A stretch of DNA of 31,799 bases from CAYNFT01 sp964396535 (lineage in GTDB: Bacteria > Chloroflexota > Dehalococcoidia > Dehalococcoidales > UBA2162), in assembly GCA_964396535.1 (NCBI GenBank), contig CAYNFT010000014.1:1-31799 (forward strand). The letters are read 5' to 3'. Position numbers and translations under genes: made by a program. Position 1 is the first letter of the stretch; every line of letters begins with the position of its first letter. Below, piece by piece: positions 1 to 5,812 of this stretch. Below the pieces are notes generated by a model. That model ran no database searches. It was not told the origin of the DNA and worked only from the letters and a program-made list of their open reading frames with translations.

Positions 1-84
1 TTATCCACTGTCATATCATACCTGTCAAGCTTGTCAAAGTATAGAACGATTGCATAGGAGTGAGGGTATCCTGTAAAGAGAGTC

Positions 85-107
85 TAGGGTGACCACAACT
101 CACCCTA
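85..107. repeat. Small inverted repeat downstream of the GH3 gene
   Basis: Eight-base perfect arms (85-92 and 100-107) around a 7-base loop. No T-run follows on either strand. It sits just beyond the terminator at 114-141 and may be a secondary 3' hairpin; its function is unknown. Confidence 0.35.
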
Positions 108-113
108 CAAAAT

Positions 114-141
114 GAGCCCCCTTCGTAAACGAAGGGGGCTC
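114..141 (-). terminator. Intrinsic terminator of the GH3 gene
   Basis: Perfect 12-bp stem (114-125 with 130-141) and a TAAA loop, GC-rich in its distal half. On the minus strand it is followed by CATTTTG, a short U-run. It lies about 50 bases past the stop codon of the minus-strand GH3 gene, so it most likely ends that transcript. Confidence 0.75.
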
Positions 142-190
142 TTAGGAGATACCCAGCCTATTTACTTTTAATAGTTTCTAGTCAACTTTA

Positions 191-1810
191 TTAACTGCTG
201 GTTACTACTACCCGGCATGAGCCGTTGATTAAGAAGTCCAGCATGCCATCTGATGGATTGATGTGCGGTATCTTCAGATGAGCCAGGTCGGCACCGGCTG
301 CCTGCTGCTGCAGCATATAAGCCTGGAAGGCATCCTTGGGAAGTAGGGTAACTCCCAGCGGCTTCAGGCCAAGGAATGACTCTATATTAGCATAGTCGCC
401 ATCGAGTTTCTTGAGTTGCTCGTGAACTCTGGACGTTATGTCGTCCGGTCTATAGCTGTCTGTCTTGGTCTCAATATACAGGCGTAGTGTTGGTTTACTG
501 TTAGCCACCTCCTTACGCACCGTCCAGTCGGCATAGTCAACCCCCGAGCGCTCTATGGCCCGCCAGATAATCCCCTCGGTTAACCGGGTGAAACCGGCAA
601 TGTCAATCAGGTCATCTACCCGGGAATAAAATTCCATCTGGGGGATGTCTATATTAAGCTGTTCATTACGAAGAGAGGTTATCCTAATCATATCACCAAT
701 TCTATATCTAATCAGGGCTCCACCATAGAAGTTAGTGATGACTATTTCATACCTCTCACCGGCTTTTACCTCGTCCAGCAGAAGAGTTTTCGGCTGATAC
801 GAGCGGTCTTCCTTTGACCTAAGGCTCTCTTTCTCAGGGATAAACTCAAGGAAATTGAGGTGAGGTACGAAGGTCATGCCCTGATAGTCCCAAGTCTGCG
901 TAGCGACTACAGAAGCCTCGGTACAGCCGTAAACTTCCAATGGATACCTGCCCCACATTTCTTTGATTCTATCTTCGAAGACCGGGGTATCTGTGCCGCA
1001 ACCTATGATGCCCTTTAGCGACCATACATCCTGAGGCAGTATCGGGCGATGAGCCAGCTTGCTTTTCGCTACCCCCTTTAGCAGTCGAAGTAAAGCCTGA
1101 GGTCTCCGCAGGAAGGGTTTGATGTCTATATTTGCATTTCCCTGACTGAAGCGCTCACCTATTGCCACCATCACGCTGGATATACCGCCGAATATTTCCA
1201 TCCCTTCTAATAGAGCAAGCTTGAAGCCCTCCTGCAACCTGTCGGCGAACTCCATTTTCTCCGCCTTATCAACCGGCGGCAGAAAATCGACGATGGATTC
1301 ATCATCCAACATGCGCCCCATTACGCCGGATAAATATGGTGCAGGTGCCGCCGCATATAGCATCTTATTATGCTGCCTCAGAACGACATCCCCTCTCTGC
1401 TTACAGGTGCAAAAAAGTAATAATGCCGCGACAATTGGACCCGCCTCTTCATATTGCCTGGCAGTGATAGGTATCCACTTATAGAAGTACTCACCAGACC
1501 TGCCCGAGGTATGTGCCCACATTAATGGCTTCCCCGGTAGCACGTTCCTCCTCCGCTTCAGCAGATAGGGTGCATAATCGGCATAAGTGGTAAGTGGCAC
1601 CTGTTCACGGAATTCCTCCACGGTGTGAGGGTCAGCTCCGTTCATGATATAGCGGCCCAGTTCGCATTTCTTCAGTAGCTCTAGCTGCTCCAGAAGCAAC
1701 CGCTTCTGAATATTCATGAAGTCCTCTATACTCAAATCAATAAACCCGCAGCACCTCTGCCATAGCTCTTCATACCTGCCTTGCTTGAGTAGTTCACCTA
1801 ATGTAGCCAT
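191..1810 (-). CDS. GH3 family acyl-adenylating protein
   Basis: About 539 residues, the usual size for the GH3 branch of the ANL (firefly luciferase-like) superfamily. The three family motifs are visible: an HTSGRSGEYFYKWIP phosphate-binding loop, YGCTEA in the middle, and ALIRYRIGDMIRI near residue 380. Plant GH3 enzymes adenylate small carboxylic acids and join them to amino acids; bacterial members have mostly unknown substrates, so only acyl-acid activation is inferred. A longer reading from 1837 exists, but ATG at 1810 has AAGGAGG eight bases upstream and is preferred. It overlaps the 3' end of the upstream membrane-protein gene by 17 bases, which points to translational coupling. It is cytosolic by sequence, with no signal peptide. 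Confidence 0.87.
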   Translation of the reverse strand: MATLGELLKQGRYEELWQRCCGFIDLSIEDFMNIQKRLLLEQLELLKKCELGRYIMNGADPHTVEEFREQVPLTTYADYAPYLLKRRRNVLPGKPLMWAHTSGRSGEYFYKWIPITARQYEEAGPIVAALLLFCTCKQRGDVVLRQHNKMLYAAAPAPYLSGVMGRMLDDESIVDFLPPVDKAEKMEFADRLQEGFKLALLEGMEIFGGISSVMVAIGERFSQGNANIDIKPFLRRPQALLRLLKGVAKSKLAHRPILPQDVWSLKGIIGCGTDTPVFEDRIKEMWGRYPLEVYGCTEASVVATQTWDYQGMTFVPHLNFLEFIPEKESLRSKEDRSYQPKTLLLDEVKAGERYEIVITNFYGGALIRYRIGDMIRITSLRNEQLNIDIPQMEFYSRVDDLIDIAGFTRLTEGIIWRAIERSGVDYADWTVRKEVANSKPTLRLYIETKTDSYRPDDITSRVHEQLKKLDGDYANIESFLGLKPLGVTLLPKDAFQAYMLQQQAAGADLAHLKIPHINPSDGMLDFLINGSCRVVVTSS

Positions 1811-2414
1811 TTTTAATTTCCTCCTTTTTAAGCTCAAGATTTTTAAGCTCTGCCTTGTTTAGTGAACTGATGAAGGCATTTAGACTCCGCCGATTCGGCA
1901 CCAGCATAGGAGTTTCTTTTCGGTAGCTATCATATCCAGTAAAAATCCTGCCGAAGAAAAACTTGTCCTGCACGATAACTAACACTATGTCCAGCAGAAT
2001 AAATACTGGTGCGGTTGTAAGCAGTAGACTTGACCTTGAAATTAGAATTAACGAGAGCATGAACAGGACGAACCAGTGCACTCCTGGATGACGAACAAGA
2101 GCATATAGCCCGGTTGTTACTAGTTTATTGCCGACACCAGTGGCAATATATGTTTTGCGGAAGGGTAGATTGATAAACAGGGAATACATCAGCAGCAGAA
2201 GAGATATTACTAGCAGTACCCAGCCTAGCCAGGTAGACCATAGGGGTAAAGACAGTCTATCTGGAGCAAGGCATATCATAATTAGCGAGTAGGTCAGTAG
2301 GCCACTACCCAGAATCCAGATAAGAGGTTTAGCCCCGGGCAATCTTTTTAAGGAGACAATGTCGAAAAGATAAACTATGAAAAAACCAAGACAACCTATG
2401 ACTACATAAATCAT
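1794..2414 (-). CDS. ICMT/NnrU-like integral membrane protein
   Basis: 206 residues with about five hydrophobic segments. Residues around 105-120 contain GLYALVRHP, the glycine-tyrosine-RHP signature of the isoprenylcysteine carboxyl methyltransferase / phospholipid methyltransferase / NnrU group, and the C-terminal part has the usual YDSYRKETP element. Members methylate lipids or prenylated substrates using S-adenosylmethionine; the substrate here is unknown. The start is ATG with GGTGAGG upstream. The 17-base overlap with the GH3 gene suggests a two-gene operon that modifies a lipid or fatty-acid-like compound (inference). The last 25 residues are charged and cytosolic. Confidence 0.75.
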   Translation of the reverse strand: MIYVVIGCLGFFIVYLFDIVSLKRLPGAKPLIWILGSGLLTYSLIMICLAPDRLSLPLWSTWLGWVLLVISLLLLMYSLFINLPFRKTYIATGVGNKLVTTGLYALVRHPGVHWFVLFMLSLILISRSSLLLTTAPVFILLDIVLVIVQDKFFFGRIFTGYDSYRKETPMLVPNRRSLNAFISSLNKAELKNLELKKEEIKNGYIR

Positions 2415-2473
2415 AATGCAGCCTCACCTGTAACTATCGCAGCTTGTCTTGGTAATGGGAAGGTTTTGTGTAC

Positions 2474-2488
2474 TAGAACAATGTTCTA
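2474..2488. promoter_or_regulatory. Candidate operator (perfect inverted repeat)
   Basis: TAGAACA-A-TGTTCTA, a perfect 7+1+7 inverted repeat about 60 bases upstream of the membrane-protein start. It resembles a GAAC/GTTC SOS-type half-site, but the spacer is three bases where Gram-positive-type LexA boxes have four, so LexA is not claimed. It could be the site of another dimeric regulator. Confidence 0.35.
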
Positions 2489-2518
2489 TACCCCAAGATT
2501 AATAAGAGCAACTAATGA

Positions 2519-2551
2519 AAAACCCTTCTCCTTTAAAGGAAGAAGGGTTTT
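2519..2551 (-). terminator. Terminator after the winged-helix operon (possibly bidirectional)
   Basis: Long stem: AAAACCCTTCT (2519-2529) pairs with AGAAGGGTTTT (2541-2551), and a self-complementary CCTTTAAAGG sits inside, with one bulged base. The minus strand continues into five T residues. It lies about 55 bases past the stop of the 2605-2952 gene. T residues also follow on the plus strand. Confidence 0.8.
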
Positions 2552-2604
2552 AAAACGGCTGACCGAAAAACGTAAACTCCCCGGGTATTATTGAGATTGG
2601 TTAT

Positions 2605-2952
2605 CTATTTCCACTTAATCGTAGCTTTCCCCTTTTCGTTGTCAAAGTCCATATCTGTTTGGAGTCCTTGTAGTTTGCCGGTTAGCTCTCCAAATTCAAT
2701 TCCTTGCGCTTGTTTGCCTACTTCAAGTCCATAGTTAACGAAGAAGTCAAGGAAACTCTTAAGGAGCTTCTTCATATCCTGCTCTAAGGCGTAAACCTCT
2801 TCTTTAGTTGCATACTGTGGTTCTTTCGTCTCCTGTTTCAGTTGACAGTCAATCAAGAAATCAAGAAATTCACCCTGGCTCATATCGCCTCGATTATCAT
2901 TAATCCTTTTAACAAGCTCCGCTGGCACTATCAACATCCTTTTTTCAGCCAC
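2605..2952 (-). CDS. Hypothetical protein, ribbon-helix-helix-like N-terminus
   Basis: 115 residues, not recognised as a named family. The first about 40 residues (MLIVPAELVKRI, then MSQGEFLDFLID) have the short strand plus two helices expected of a ribbon-helix-helix or antitoxin-like domain. The middle is a probable coiled-coil helix rich in Glu and Lys, and the last 30 residues are acidic and then basic. It starts with GTG, with AGGAG seven bases upstream. It follows the winged-helix gene by 57 bases and precedes a terminator, so the two probably form a small regulatory operon. DNA binding is inference only. Confidence 0.65.
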   Translation of the reverse strand: MAEKRMLIVPAELVKRINDNRGDMSQGEFLDFLIDCQLKQETKEPQYATKEEVYALEQDMKKLLKSFLDFFVNYGLEVGKQAQGIEFGELTGKLQGLQTDMDFDNEKGKATIKWK

Positions 2953-3009
2953 AATATATCTCCTTTAATTTGTCTCTTTCTGTAATACTGAAAAAAACAA
3001 ATACAAGGT

Positions 3010-3279
3010 TCAGTCTTCAGCCCCCGTTTCGAGCATTTGATGAATGTTATCTATGTTTCTCAGAAGCCTGAGACCTTTCCTAGTCACTCTGTAGGTTACG
3101 GTTGGATTGCCCACATTGACCTTGTCTATAAGCTTCAGTTGCAGTAAGAAACTGAGATACTTTTGTAGCTGGAAATAGCTCATATTAGCGCTGTACATTA
3201 TTTCAGTCTTACCTGCTTCACCTAATCTCAACATATCAGCTATTATCTCGATGTTAGATCTTCTATTGTTTAGTTTCAT
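3010..3279 (-). CDS. Archaeal-type winged-helix transcriptional regulator
   Basis: About 89 residues forming a single winged helix. The N-terminal helices (IEIIADMLRLGEAGKTEIMY) lead to a recognition helix (FQLQKYLSFLLQLKLI) and a wing ending in YRVTRKGLRLL. This resembles the small single-domain regulators common in archaea and Chloroflexi (HTH_45 / PF14947-like; inference from pattern). ATG at 3279 is preferred because GGGGGGTGA lies at proper distance; a GTG at 3288 is the alternative. A strong promoter (3411-3439) and a pair of 22-bp direct repeats in the leader suggest autoregulation. Confidence 0.78.
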   Translation of the reverse strand: MKLNNRRSNIEIIADMLRLGEAGKTEIMYSANMSYFQLQKYLSFLLQLKLIDKVNVGNPTVTYRVTRKGLRLLRNIDNIHQMLETGAED

Positions 3280-3359
3280 CCCTCTCACCCCCCGGCTGTT
3301 TGCAGCTTCTAGTTAATACCTCAGATACTTGCTTCTACTACTCTGTTAACCCTAGGAAT

Positions 3360-3403
3360 AATTTTGCGAGCCAAAGAGGTCAATTTTGTGAGCCTAAAGG
3401 TTT
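3360..3403. repeat. Two 22-bp direct repeats in the winged-helix gene leader
   Basis: AATTTTGCGAGCC (starting 3360) recurs as AATTTTGTGAGCC (starting 3382), followed by similar AAAG-rich bases; the period is 22 bases. On the minus strand the repeats begin about eight bases past the -10 box, so a protein bound there would block initiation or early elongation. This suggests an operator, possibly for the winged-helix product. Confidence 0.6.
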
Positions 3404-3410
3404 ACGCAAG

Positions 3411-3439
3411 ATGATACCCTTTTGTTCGCCAATTGTCAA
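3411..3439 (-). promoter_or_regulatory. Sigma-70-type promoter for the winged-helix operon
   Basis: On the minus strand, TTGACA (3434-3439) and TATCAT (3411-3416) are separated by exactly 17 bases. The expected start is near 3404, leaving a leader of about 125 bases that contains the 22-bp repeats. Confidence 0.75.
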
Positions 3440-3518
3440 GAGGGGATATTAAAAAAAATGAGACAGAACTTAAATCCGTGCGGAGAAAAAAGCCTCCTCA
3501 GAATCCTGGGACAGCTCT

Positions 3519-3553
3519 AAAAAAAACTGCTGAAAAACTTAGTTTTTCAGCAG
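3519..3553 (-). terminator. Intrinsic terminator of the HTH-less response regulator
   Basis: CTGCTGAAAAACT (3527-3539) is mirrored by AGTTTTTCAGCAG (3541-3553). The minus strand then carries eight T residues (complement of 3519-3526). It begins 35 bases past the stop codon at 3588. Confidence 0.9.
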
Positions 3554-3587
3554 AGTCGGGGTACGAGGCGGTTCGTTTTGCCGACAG

Positions 3588-4364
3588 TCAAGCAGTGTCA
3601 GCCTGCTTCAGGGTTACCTGGAATTCTTTCCTGAAGTTAGGTGCCGGACCAGCCATAATTTTAAGGGGCAAGCTAACAAACTTGTGTCTTTCCACTGGCT
3701 TTTCTATCACATCCTCTACCTCAGGCATCTTCCCCAACCTATCCAGAGTATCCGACGGCAAGTTGGCTTTTCGCGGCACAATAGTAATGGCAGTGCCTTT
3801 GCTCCAAGAGCCAATCTCCTGCACAATGGTTGCCTCGAGCGTCTCCTCTACTTGGCAAAGGAATCTCAGCAACTGGACCGCCTCAAAAGGTGGAGGTATA
3901 ACCAGTTCTACCTCTCTAACTATATCTTTTAGCGATGGGTATTCTGGTTCCCCTTCCGCAGCTTGGGATGTTGATGTCAGACGCTCATCAATGACTAATT
4001 CCCCCTGATAAGCCCTCCTGATAGCCTGGACAAGCTCCTGGTGATTTATGTCTTCAAGAAGGTAGCCTGCTGCTCCGGCTTCCAGAGCCTCGGCCAAGCT
4101 ACCCTTATCAAGAGTTAACAGAATGACCTTACAAGAGCTCTGCTTCTGCAGCAAGCGGCGGGTAGCCTCAATTCCACCTACACCCTGCACATCAGTATCC
4201 ATAAGGATGACGTTTGGTGAGACTACTTCTATCAGGAATAAGGCTTCATCAGTGGATGAGCAATCGGCTACGATTTCCATATCCTCTTCCTGTTCCAGCA
4301 TGCCTCGCACCCCAAAGCGAACAATCTCATGGTCATCAGCTAAGAGTATCCGGATGTCTTTCAA
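3588..4364 (-). CDS. Response regulator with a non-HTH C-terminal domain
   Basis: 258 residues. Residues 1-120 are a receiver domain: acidic pair D10/D11, phospho-acceptor D56 in VILMDTD, and T84. The invariant receiver lysine is replaced by E104 (GYLLED), which may weaken phosphorylation-driven switching. There is no LuxR helix-turn-helix. Instead the C-terminal about 90 residues (EVELVIPPP, then GSWSKGTAITI, then MPEVEDV) form a domain that also ends the coiled-coil protein encoded at 5813-7407. TTG at 4364 is chosen because GGAG sits five bases upstream; a GTG at 4394 has no Shine-Dalgarno site. It probably acts through protein contact rather than DNA binding (inference). Confidence 0.85.
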   Translation of the reverse strand: MKDIRILLADDHEIVRFGVRGMLEQEEDMEIVADCSSTDEALFLIEVVSPNVILMDTDVQGVGGIEATRRLLQKQSSCKVILLTLDKGSLAEALEAGAAGYLLEDINHQELVQAIRRAYQGELVIDERLTSTSQAAEGEPEYPSLKDIVREVELVIPPPFEAVQLLRFLCQVEETLEATIVQEIGSWSKGTAITIVPRKANLPSDTLDRLGKMPEVEDVIEKPVERHKFVSLPLKIMAGPAPNFRKEFQVTLKQADTA

Positions 4365-4612
4365 TGGTCTCCAGCCCCCTATCTTCGATACCACAGAGCG
4401 AGGGCAGAAATTAGTACCGATTGTTGATAAAAATGGTTATTAGTGTTTTAAATGTCTAACCCGGCCCACGCATTTTGGAGTAACTTGTAGAATACTACAG
4501 CTTACAGCGGGGATAAATAAGCCATTAGTACCTTATAGGTCTAGCTAATTAGTACTACAAGCTCGACCTAGTAACTTCTTAAAGGGGACTTTATTTTATG
4601 GAAGTGATGCTC

Positions 4613-5326
4613 TTAATTATTATTTACCCTGATTTCAGGGAACTGTAGTTCTTCGGCTGAAATCCAGCCATAACGGATGGCTAAGACCACAGCGTGAGCT
4701 CTATCATTAGCATTTAGCTTACGCAGGATATTGCTAACATGATTCTTAGCTGTCTGCTCACTAATTTGCAGAATAGAGGCGATTTGCTTATTTGAGTTAC
4801 CATCGGCAATGTAGTTTAGAATCTGTGTCTCCCTAGAGGTAAGAGGGGCAACTATAGTATCCATGGTTTTTCCATTGTTACTATGCATACCTTGAAATTG
4901 TCTTAATACATGATTAGCAACCTTAGGTCTGGCTAATACGCTGTCATTTATAGGGTATTCACCACGTGAGACTTGCCTTATGGTCCTAGTTAGTTCTTCA
5001 GCGGTGACGCTCTTATCTAAGTAGGCTACAGCTCCAGTTTTAATAATCTCAAAAAGCTGCTGGTCATCAAGGTTGAAAGTTAGCATTATTATCTTGATGG
5101 TCGGACAGTGTAGAGTAATTTTTCGTGCCAGATCAAGCCCCCGGCGTGAAGGATAATCAATATCCAGTAACAGTACATTGGGAGAGTTAGCTTCAATTAG
5201 TGCCATCAAGTTCTCATTTGGAGCACTGTCAAACACCTCTAAGTCAGGTTGTTGAGATAAGGCATGACACACACCAACCCTGAAAAGAGCCTGTTTATCA
5301 GCTATCGTCACAACTATTTTGTCCAT
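4613..5326 (-). CDS. NarL/LuxR-family response regulator
   Basis: 237 residues. The receiver domain (1-125) has phospho-acceptor D55 (VLLLDID), T83 and the conserved K105 (YLDKS); only one aspartate of the usual acidic pair remains (IADKQ). A LuxR-type HTH occupies about 165-225: LTSRETQIL, NKQIASIL, then AKNHVSNILRKL. It is expected to bind promoter DNA when phosphorylated by an unlinked or nearby kinase. ATG follows GGAGATGA. It is read divergently from the pilus operon across a 486-base intergenic region holding promoters for both sides, so it is a good candidate regulator of that operon (inference). Confidence 0.9.
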   Translation of the reverse strand: MDKIVVTIADKQALFRVGVCHALSQQPDLEVFDSAPNENLMALIEANSPNVLLLDIDYPSRRGLDLARKITLHCPTIKIIMLTFNLDDQQLFEIIKTGAVAYLDKSVTAEELTRTIRQVSRGEYPINDSVLARPKVANHVLRQFQGMHSNNGKTMDTIVAPLTSRETQILNYIADGNSNKQIASILQISEQTAKNHVSNILRKLNANDRAHAVVLAIRYGWISAEELQFPEIRVNNN

Positions 5327-5397
5327 CTAGTCATCTCCGATTGTAGAGAGGTTTGTTAAGGCAGAGTTCAGACAATCTGATAATGCCAAGTGGCTAT

Positions 5398-5426
5398 ATT
5401 ATAGCTATAAAATGGCTAATTGTCAA
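5398..5426 (-). promoter_or_regulatory. Consensus promoter of the 4613-5326 regulator
   Basis: On the minus strand, TTGACA (5421-5426), a 17-base spacer and TATAAT (5398-5403): a perfect match to the sigma-70 consensus. The expected start is near 5391, giving a leader of about 65 bases. The spacer and -10 lie in a symmetric ATAGCTAT-rich stretch. Confidence 0.85.
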
Positions 5427-5554
5427 ATTTCTGGCTCTGGTTGGCCTTTATTACCTCCTATGACACAGGTTTTAGCTAGGAGTTGACAAATTTTATGTGA
5501 AGCTATATCCTGAAATCAGATTGAGGTATTCAGAATTTCTCTGAAGGCGCAAAT

Positions 5555-5695
5555 ATGTATAGGCTCAATAAGGGAGGGCTAACTCGAAGGGACTACTACC
5601 AGAGGGTGCCATCCATGTCTGAAATCACCCTTTTGCAGGATTGCCTAAGGAACAAACTGGGCGTAAAATCCAAATGGGCTATGTTGTGTCATTGA
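5555..5695 (+). CDS. Candidate 46-residue ORF upstream of the pilus operon
   Basis: Open reading of 46 codons starting MYRLNKGGLTRRDYYQRVP and ending in WAMLCH. Composition is protein-like (basic and aromatic residues), but the Shine-Dalgarno site is weak (GAAGG about 10 bases upstream) and no clean promoter precedes it. A TTGACA at 5483 has only a poorly spaced partner. Its stop codon overlaps the -35 box of the pilus operon promoter, so translation or transcription through it could interfere with that promoter. It may be a small protein, a gene remnant or chance. Confidence 0.3.
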   Translation: MYRLNKGGLTRRDYYQRVPSMSEITLLQDCLRNKLGVKSKWAMLCH

Positions 5696-5720
5696 CATTT
5701 GCCATCTGGCAAAATATAAC
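5692..5720 (+). promoter_or_regulatory. Main promoter of the pilus operon
   Basis: TTGACA (5692-5697), a 17-base spacer, and TATAAC (5715-5720). The expected start is near 5727, 86 bases before the first gene. The spacer contains a palindrome and the leader contains 22-bp direct repeats (annotated separately), so the promoter looks tightly controlled. Confidence 0.82.
5698..5713. promoter_or_regulatory. Palindromic operator inside the promoter spacer
   Basis: TTTGCC-ATCT-GGCAAA is a 6+4+6 perfect inverted repeat filling the gap between the -35 and -10 boxes. A dimeric regulator bound here would exclude RNA polymerase, or could distort the spacer as MerR-type activators do. The regulator is unknown. 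Confidence 0.55.
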
Positions 5721-5735
5721 TCAACACAGATTAAT

Positions 5736-5801
5736 ACCATAGATTAATAATTTTGATACCATAGATTAATAATTTTGATACCATAGATTAATAATTAAGG
5801 T
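5736..5801 (+). repeat. Three 22-bp direct repeats in the pilus operon leader
   Basis: Units start at 5736, 5758 and 5780, each beginning ACCATAGATTAATAATT; the third diverges at its end, where it runs into the AAGGTAGG ribosome site of the first gene. Twenty-two bases is about two helical turns, so each unit presents the same DNA face. The array lies between the predicted start site and the start codon. Confidence 0.8.
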
Positions 5802-5812
5802 AGGTTATTTCT

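Noticed and set aside
2474..2488. LexA (SOS) box
   Set aside because: GAAC and GTTC are separated by three bases where Gram-positive-type boxes have four, and no SOS gene is near.
3433..4008. 191-codon plus-strand reading frame opposite the HTH-less response regulator
   Set aside because: It is the shadow of a clear minus-strand receiver gene and covers that gene's terminator; its sequence is low-complexity Ser/Thr-rich with no Shine-Dalgarno site.
5735..5801. CRISPR array or plasmid iterons
   Set aside because: The three 22-base units are directly adjacent with no spacers, and no cas or rep gene is present; a regulatory array fits better.
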